This document shows positions 59,620 through 64,000 of a stretch of 64,000 nt of DNA, one piece after another. The notes under the pieces were generated by a model, which was not told the origin of the DNA, ran no database searches, and saw only the letters and a program-made list of their open reading frames with translations. Position 1 is the first letter of the stretch. Every line of letters begins with the position of its first letter. Source of the DNA: Kitasatospora terrestris (GTDB lineage Bacteria > Actinomycetota > Actinomycetes > Streptomycetales > Streptomycetaceae); the NCBI RefSeq assembly GCF_039542905.1, contig NZ_BAABIS010000001.1, positions 6,758,001 through 6,822,000 of the forward strand, in the 5' to 3' direction. Position numbers and translations under genes: made by a program.

Positions 59620-62288
59620 TGGAGTCGGCAGAGATCCGCCGCCGCTGGCTGCGCTTCTTCGAGGAGCGCGGCCACACCGTCGTACCGTCGGCCTCGCTGG
59701 TCGCCGACGACCCGACCCTCCTGCTGGTCAACGCGGGCATGGTGCCCTTCAAGCCCTACTTCCTCGGCGAGATCAAGCCGCAGTTCCAGCGCGCCACTAG
59801 CGTGCAGAAGTGCGTGCGGACCCTCGACATCGAGGAGGTCGGCAAGACCACCCGGCACGGCTCGTTCTTCCAGATGTGCGGCAACTTCTCCTTCGGCGAC
59901 TACTTCAAGGAAGGAGCCATCAAGTTCGCGTGGGAGCTGCTCACCACGCCCGTCGCGGACGGTGGCTACGGCCTGGAGAAGGAGAAGCTCTGGATCACCG
60001 TCTACAAGGACGACGACGAGGCCGAGCAGATCTGGCGCGACGTCATCGGCGTGCCGTCCGAGCGCATCCAGCGCCTCGGCATGAAGGACAACTTCTGGTC
60101 GATGGGCGTCCCCGGCCCGTGCGGCCCGTGCTCGGAGATCAACTACGACCGCGGCCCCGCGTACGGCGAGGAGGGCGGCCCGGCCGTCAACGGCGAGCGC
60201 TACCTGGAGATCTGGAACCTGGTCTTCATGCAGTACGAGCGCGGCCACGGCGACGGCAAGGACGGCTTCGAGATCCTCGGCGACCTGCCGAGCAAGAACA
60301 TCGACACCGGCCTCGGCCTGGAGCGCCTCGCCGCCATCCTGCAGGGCGTCGACAACCTCTTCGAGATCGACACCAGCCGGATGATCCTCGACCGCGCCGC
60401 CGAGCTCACCGGCCACACCTACGGCGCCGACCACAAGTCGGACGTCTCGCTGCGCGTGGTCACCGACCACTTCCGCACCGCGCTGATGCTGGTCGGCGAC
60501 GGCGTCACCCCCGGCAACGAGGGCCGCGGCTACGTGCTGCGCCGCATCCTGCGCCGCGCGATCCGCAACATGCGCCTGCTGGGCGCCACCGAGCCGGTCG
60601 CCAAGGAGCTCATCGACATCTCCATCAAGGCGATGGCTCCGCAGTACCCGGAGCTGGAGGCCGACCGCAAGCGCATCGAGACGGTCGTGGTCGCGGAGGA
60701 GAACGCCTTCCTGCAGACCCTGAAGTCCGGCACCAGCCTGCTGGACGCCGCGGTCACCGAGACCAAGCAGTCCGGCGGCGCGGTGCTCTCCGGCGACCAG
60801 GCGTTCAAGCTGCACGACACCTACGGCTTCCCGATCGACCTGACCCTGGAGATGGCCGAGGAGCAGGGCCTGCAGGTCGACGAGGCCGGCTTCCGCCGCC
60901 TGATGCAGGAGCAGCGGGACCGCGCCAAGGCGGACGCCAAGGCGAAGAAGATGGGCCACGCCGACGTCGCCGCGTACCGCGAGGTCGCCGACAAGTCCGG
61001 CGCGTCGGTCTTCACCGGCTACACCGCCACCGAGGGCGAGGCCACGGTGGTCGGCCTGCTGGTGAACGGCGTCCCGGCGCCGGCCGCCACCGAGGGCGAC
61101 GAGGTCGAGATCATCCTCGACCGCACCCCGTTCTACGCCGAGGGCGGCGGCCAGCTCGCCGACCACGGCCGGATCCGGCTGGACTCCGGCGCGGTCGTCG
61201 AGGTCCGCGACGTCCAGCAGCCGGTCCCGGGTGTCACCGTGCACTCCGGCGGCGTGCTGTTCGGCGAGGTCGTGCTGGGGGCGTCCGCGTACGCCACCAT
61301 CGACGTCGACCGCCGCCGCGCGGTCTCCCGCGCCCACTCGGCCACCCACCTGACCCACCAGGCGCTGCGCGACGCGCTCGGCCCGACGGCCGCCCAGGCC
61401 GGCTCCGAGAACGCGCCGGGCCGCTTCCGCTTCGACTTCGGCTCGCCGACCGCCGTCCCCGGCTCGGTGCTGGTCGACGTCGAGCAGAAGATCAACGAGG
61501 TGCTGGTCCGCGAGCTGGACGTCACCGCCGAGGTGATGACCATGGACGAGGCCCGCAAGCAGGGCGCGATCGCCATGTTCGGCGAGAAGTACGGCGACGC
61601 GGTCCGCGTGGTGACCATCGGCGACTTCTCCAAGGAGCTGTGCGGTGGCACCCACGTCGGCAACACCGCCCAGCTGGGCCTGGTGAAGCTGCTCGGCGAG
61701 TCGTCGATCGGCTCCGGCGTGCGCCGCGTCGAGGCGCTGGTCGGCGTCGACGCGTACAAGTTCCTGGCCCGTGAGCACACCGTGGTCTCGCAGCTCACCG
61801 AGCTGGTCAAGGGCCGCCCGGAGGAGCTGCCGGAGAAGATCGCCGGCATGCTCACCAAGCTCAAGGACGCCGAGAAGGAGATCGAGCGCTTCCGCGCCGA
61901 GAAGGTCCTCGCGGCGGCCGCCGGCCTGGCCGAGGGCGCCGAGGACGTCCGGGGCGTGGCCCTGGTCGCCGCCCGGGTCGCCGACGGTGTGGGCGCGGAC
62001 GAACTGCGCAAGCTGGTGCTGGACGTGCGCGGCCGACTGGGCTCCCGCCCGGCCGTGGTCGCCGCGTTCACCGTGGCGAACGACCGCCCGCTGACCGTGA
62101 TCGCCACCAACGAGGACGCCCGCGGCCGCGGTGTGAAGGCCGGCGAGCTGGTCCGCGTGGCGGCGAAGACCCTCGGTGGCGGCGGTGGCGGCAAGGACGA
62201 CGTCGCCCAGGGCGGTGGCACCGACCCGGGTGCGGTCGCCGAGGCGATCGAGGCCGTGCGCGCCCTGGTCGCGGAGCGTGCCGGCTGA
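59619..62288 (+). CDS. alaS: Alanyl-tRNA synthetase
   Basis: This 889-residue class II synthetase charges tRNA-Ala. The catalytic core (1-250) has NAGMVPFKPYFLGE and motif 2 region TTRHGSFFQMCGNFSFGDYF. The editing domain carries zinc ligands in HSATHLTHQAL (about 573-583) and the CGGTHVGNTAQLG Cys (about 675), removing Ser and Gly mischarged to tRNA-Ala. The C-Ala domain is C-terminal, with a Gly-rich stretch GGGGGKDDVAQGGG. ATG 59619 overlaps the upstream stop. The stop overlaps the ruvX start by one base. Confidence 0.98.
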   Translation: MESAEIRRRWLRFFEERGHTVVPSASLVADDPTLLLVNAGMVPFKPYFLGEIKPQFQRATSVQKCVRTLDIEEVGKTTRHGSFFQMCGNFSFGDYFKEGAIKFAWELLTTPVADGGYGLEKEKLWITVYKDDDEAEQIWRDVIGVPSERIQRLGMKDNFWSMGVPGPCGPCSEINYDRGPAYGEEGGPAVNGERYLEIWNLVFMQYERGHGDGKDGFEILGDLPSKNIDTGLGLERLAAILQGVDNLFEIDTSRMILDRAAELTGHTYGADHKSDVSLRVVTDHFRTALMLVGDGVTPGNEGRGYVLRRILRRAIRNMRLLGATEPVAKELIDISIKAMAPQYPELEADRKRIETVVVAEENAFLQTLKSGTSLLDAAVTETKQSGGAVLSGDQAFKLHDTYGFPIDLTLEMAEEQGLQVDEAGFRRLMQEQRDRAKADAKAKKMGHADVAAYREVADKSGASVFTGYTATEGEATVVGLLVNGVPAPAATEGDEVEIILDRTPFYAEGGGQLADHGRIRLDSGAVVEVRDVQQPVPGVTVHSGGVLFGEVVLGASAYATIDVDRRRAVSRAHSATHLTHQALRDALGPTAAQAGSENAPGRFRFDFGSPTAVPGSVLVDVEQKINEVLVRELDVTAEVMTMDEARKQGAIAMFGEKYGDAVRVVTIGDFSKELCGGTHVGNTAQLGLVKLLGESSIGSGVRRVEALVGVDAYKFLAREHTVVSQLTELVKGRPEELPEKIAGMLTKLKDAEKEIERFRAEKVLAAAAGLAEGAEDVRGVALVAARVADGVGADELRKLVLDVRGRLGSRPAVVAAFTVANDRPLTVIATNEDARGRGVKAGELVRVAAKTLGGGGGGKDDVAQGGGTDPGAVAEAIEAVRALVAERAG

Positions 62289-62767
62289 TGGAGCCCGAGG
62301 AGAAGGTCTTCCGGCGGGGGCGGCGGATCGCCGTCGACGTGGGGGACGCCCGGATCGGGGTCGCGTCCTGCGACCCCGACGGGCTGATCGCCACGCCGGT
62401 GGAGACCGTGCCCGCCGGGGGCCGCTCCCAGGCCCGGATCCAGGCGATCGTCGAGGAGTACGACGCGATCGAGGTGATCGTGGGCCTTCCCCGCTCGCTG
62501 AGCGGCAAGGAGGGCCCGGCCGCGGCCAAGGTCCGGGAGTACGCCGGGCGGCTGGCCGGCCGGCTCTACCCGGTCGGCGTCCGGCTGGTCGACGAGCGGA
62601 TGACCACGGTGACGGCGGCGCAGGGCCTGCGGGCCTCCGGCCGCTCGTCGAAGAAGGGCCGTTCGGTGATCGACCAGGCGGCCGCCGTGGTGATCCTGCA
62701 GAACGCGCTTGAGACCGAACGGGTGAGCGGACGCGCACCCGGTGAGAGTGTCGAGCCGGTCATCTGA
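62288..62767 (+). CDS. ruvX: YqgF/RuvX-type RNase H-like nuclease
   Basis: This 159-residue protein has the RNase H-like fold of the YqgF family, with VDVGDARIGVASCDPDG at the N-terminus, VGLPRSLSGKEGPAA, and RLVDERMTTVTAAQGLRASG, giving the three acidic residues of the active site. YqgF proteins mature 16S rRNA or act on Holliday junctions, depending on species. Its start overlaps the alaS stop, and the alaS-ruvX pair is conserved widely. A strong hairpin follows before mltG. Confidence 0.94.
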   Translation: MEPEEKVFRRGRRIAVDVGDARIGVASCDPDGLIATPVETVPAGGRSQARIQAIVEEYDAIEVIVGLPRSLSGKEGPAAAKVREYAGRLAGRLYPVGVRLVDERMTTVTAAQGLRASGRSSKKGRSVIDQAAAVVILQNALETERVSGRAPGESVEPVI

Positions 62768-62790
62768 TCGACCTGGCATACCTTCCTCTC

Positions 62791-62824
62791 GGGGGCCCGT
62801 GCGGACGCGTCCGCACGGGCCCCC
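62791..62824 (+). terminator. Hairpin terminator between ruvX and mltG
   Basis: A perfect 16-bp inverted repeat (GGGGGCCCGTGCGGAC and its complement) with a 2-nt centre lies 23 nt after the ruvX stop. It suggests at least partial uncoupling of mltG from the alaS-ruvX transcript. Confidence 0.7.
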
Positions 62825-62852
62825 GACGGTTATCCCCGTTGGAAGGGCTGCC

Positions 62853-64000
62853 TTGACCGACCCGTACGCCGCACCCGGACTCACCCCCGGCCACCTGGGC
62901 GCCCCCGCGCCCGAACCGGAGGGGATGCCACCCGGGCAGCCGTACGGAGTCGAACCGCCCGACCCGCGGCGGCTGCGCACCGGCGCCGCCTGCTGCCTGG
63001 CCTTCGCCGGCCTGTTCGCGGTGCTCGGCGCCGCCGCCCTCGTCGTGCTGTTCCTCTGGCCCGAGGGCAGGCCCCCGGCCGCCGACTTCCCCGGCAACGG
63101 CAGCGGCCAGGCCCAGGTCTCGGTCGCCCGCGGCGCCAGCCTCACCCAGATCGGCCAGGCCCTGGTCGACGGCGGCGTGGTCGCCTCCACCCGGGCCTTC
63201 ACCGAGGCGGCCGCCAAGAGCCCGGCCGGCGACCGGATCCAGCCCGGCACCTACACCCTCAAGCAGAAGATGTCCGCCGCCTCGGCGCTCAACGTGCTGC
63301 TCGACCCGGCCAACGCCAACGCCCTGACCATCCCCGAGGGCTGGCGCGCCGACCGGATCTACGCCGCCGTCGACGAGCGGCTGAAGGCCCGGCCCGGCAC
63401 CACCAAGGCCGTTGCCGAGCAGCAGCTCGACCGGCTCGGCCTGCCGGCGGCCGCCGGCGGCCACGTCGAGGGCTACCTCTTCCCGGCGACGTACCCGGTC
63501 ACCGGCGACACCACCCCGCTCGGCCTGCTCCAGCAGATGGTCAAGGAGGCCGTCACCCGCTACGGCCAGGTCGAGGCCGCCGCCAAGAACAACGGCACCA
63601 CCCCGGAAGGCCTCGTCACCGTCGCCAGCCTCGCCCAGGCCGAGGCCGACAACCCCGAGGACATGGCCCGGGTCGCCCGGGTGATCTACAACCGGCTGCG
63701 CCGCAACATGCCGCTGCAGCTCGACTCGACCATCAACTACGCGCTCGGCCGCTCCACCCTCACCACGACGGAGGCCGACACCAAGCTCGACTCGCCGTTC
63801 AACACCTACCTGCACGCCGGGCTGCCGCCCACCCCGATCGGCAACCCGGGGCGGGACGCGCTGCGCGCGGCCCTGGACCCGGCGGAGGGCGACTGGCTCT
63901 ACTTCGTCACGGTGAAACCCGGGGACACCCGTTTCACCGACAGCACCGACCAGCACGCGAAGAACGTCGCAGAGTTCAACGCCTACCAGGCGCAGCAGAG
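62853..64000 (+). CDS. mltG: Endolytic murein transglycosylase MltG (3' end outside window)
   Basis: About 382 residues are visible before the window ends, with no stop. A Pro-rich cytoplasmic N-terminus (about 1-45) precedes one transmembrane helix (CCLAFAGLFAVLGAAALVVL, about 46-65), then a LysM-like region and the YceG catalytic domain (about 140 onwards). Family marks are TIPEGWRADRIYAAVDERL, GHVEGYLFPATYPV, ASLAQAEADNPEDMARVARV with the catalytic Glu, and NTYLHAGLPPTPIGNPG. MltG cuts nascent peptidoglycan strands to set glycan length. The TTG start has GGAAGGG five bases upstream. Only a few dozen residues should be missing. Confidence 0.93.
   Translation, partial: MTDPYAAPGLTPGHLGAPAPEPEGMPPGQPYGVEPPDPRRLRTGAACCLAFAGLFAVLGAAALVVLFLWPEGRPPAADFPGNGSGQAQVSVARGASLTQIGQALVDGGVVASTRAFTEAAAKSPAGDRIQPGTYTLKQKMSAASALNVLLDPANANALTIPEGWRADRIYAAVDERLKARPGTTKAVAEQQLDRLGLPAAAGGHVEGYLFPATYPVTGDTTPLGLLQQMVKEAVTRYGQVEAAAKNNGTTPEGLVTVASLAQAEADNPEDMARVARVIYNRLRRNMPLQLDSTINYALGRSTLTTTEADTKLDSPFNTYLHAGLPPTPIGNPGRDALRAALDPAEGDWLYFVTVKPGDTRFTDSTDQHAKNVAEFNAYQAQQ

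Overview
The window is about 72-75% G+C by eye and densely packed. Its genes are typical of a streptomycete chromosome: ssgB, CGNR zinc-finger and SpoU-type genes, phosphatidylinositol mannoside synthesis, a bifunctional RelA/SpoT, many GTG and TTG starts, and tRNA-Val clusters. The gene order matches the conserved Streptomyces core block from cobalamin genes through thrS, pdxS/T, ruvCAB, secDF, relA, hisS-aspS and rpsD to alaS. The source is therefore most likely Streptomyces or the closely related Kitasatospora. This is ordinary core chromosome. I found no prophage, insertion sequence, CRISPR array or secondary-metabolite cluster, and no clearly new biological system.

Layout. 1-6.9 kb: a BluB-CobT fusion, the siroheme/corrin enzyme CobA-CysG, an rRNA/tRNA methyltransferase, and an XRE-cupin regulator divergent from an AzlCD-type amino acid exporter. 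7-9.7 kb: a membrane Ser/Thr kinase and a small membrane protein. 9.9-10.4 kb: a five-tRNA operon on the minus strand (Gly, Cys, three Val-GAC). 10.6-17.1 kb: pabB-pabC, acetyltransferase, DsbA-like, CGNR, ssgB, a PGPGW membrane protein, two Val-CAC tRNAs and a DnaQ-like exonuclease. 17.3-27.1 kb: thrS, HIT protein, an unknown membrane protein, a DCC protein, an EF-G-like GTPase and the overlapping pgsA-patA-pimA operon for phosphatidylinositol mannosides. 27.2-30.3 kb: permease plus nitrilase-family hydrolase divergent from a TetR regulator, with an AT-rich palindrome between them.

30.3-42.8 kb is the densest housekeeping stretch: pdxS-pdxT (PLP synthase), yebC, ruvC-ruvA-ruvB (Holliday junction resolution), yajC-secD-secF (Sec translocon accessory complex), apt and relA. 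42.9-51.7 kb holds a lipoprotein, a truncated response regulator abutting a hydrolase remnant, DUF349 protein, cyclophilin, MBL hydrolase, hisS, aspS, an acetyltransferase and a LysR pseudogene. 51.8-64 kb holds PPK2, small enzymes, rarA, rpsD, an NB-ARC/TPR ATPase, and the run DUF948-DUF6167-alaS-ruvX-mltG. The last gene runs off the window.

The most informative irregularities are two decay scars (a deletion junction near 44.1 kb and a triply damaged LysR gene at 51.2-51.75 kb), a 35-bp perfect palindrome containing both stop codons of convergent genes, paired operator-like palindromes at the XRE/azlC and TetR/permease divergent promoters, a 100-bp-periodic tRNA-Val array, and an EF-G-like GTPase with a rewritten guanine-specificity motif. 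Function calls rest on motif recognition and remembered family knowledge. No database search was run.
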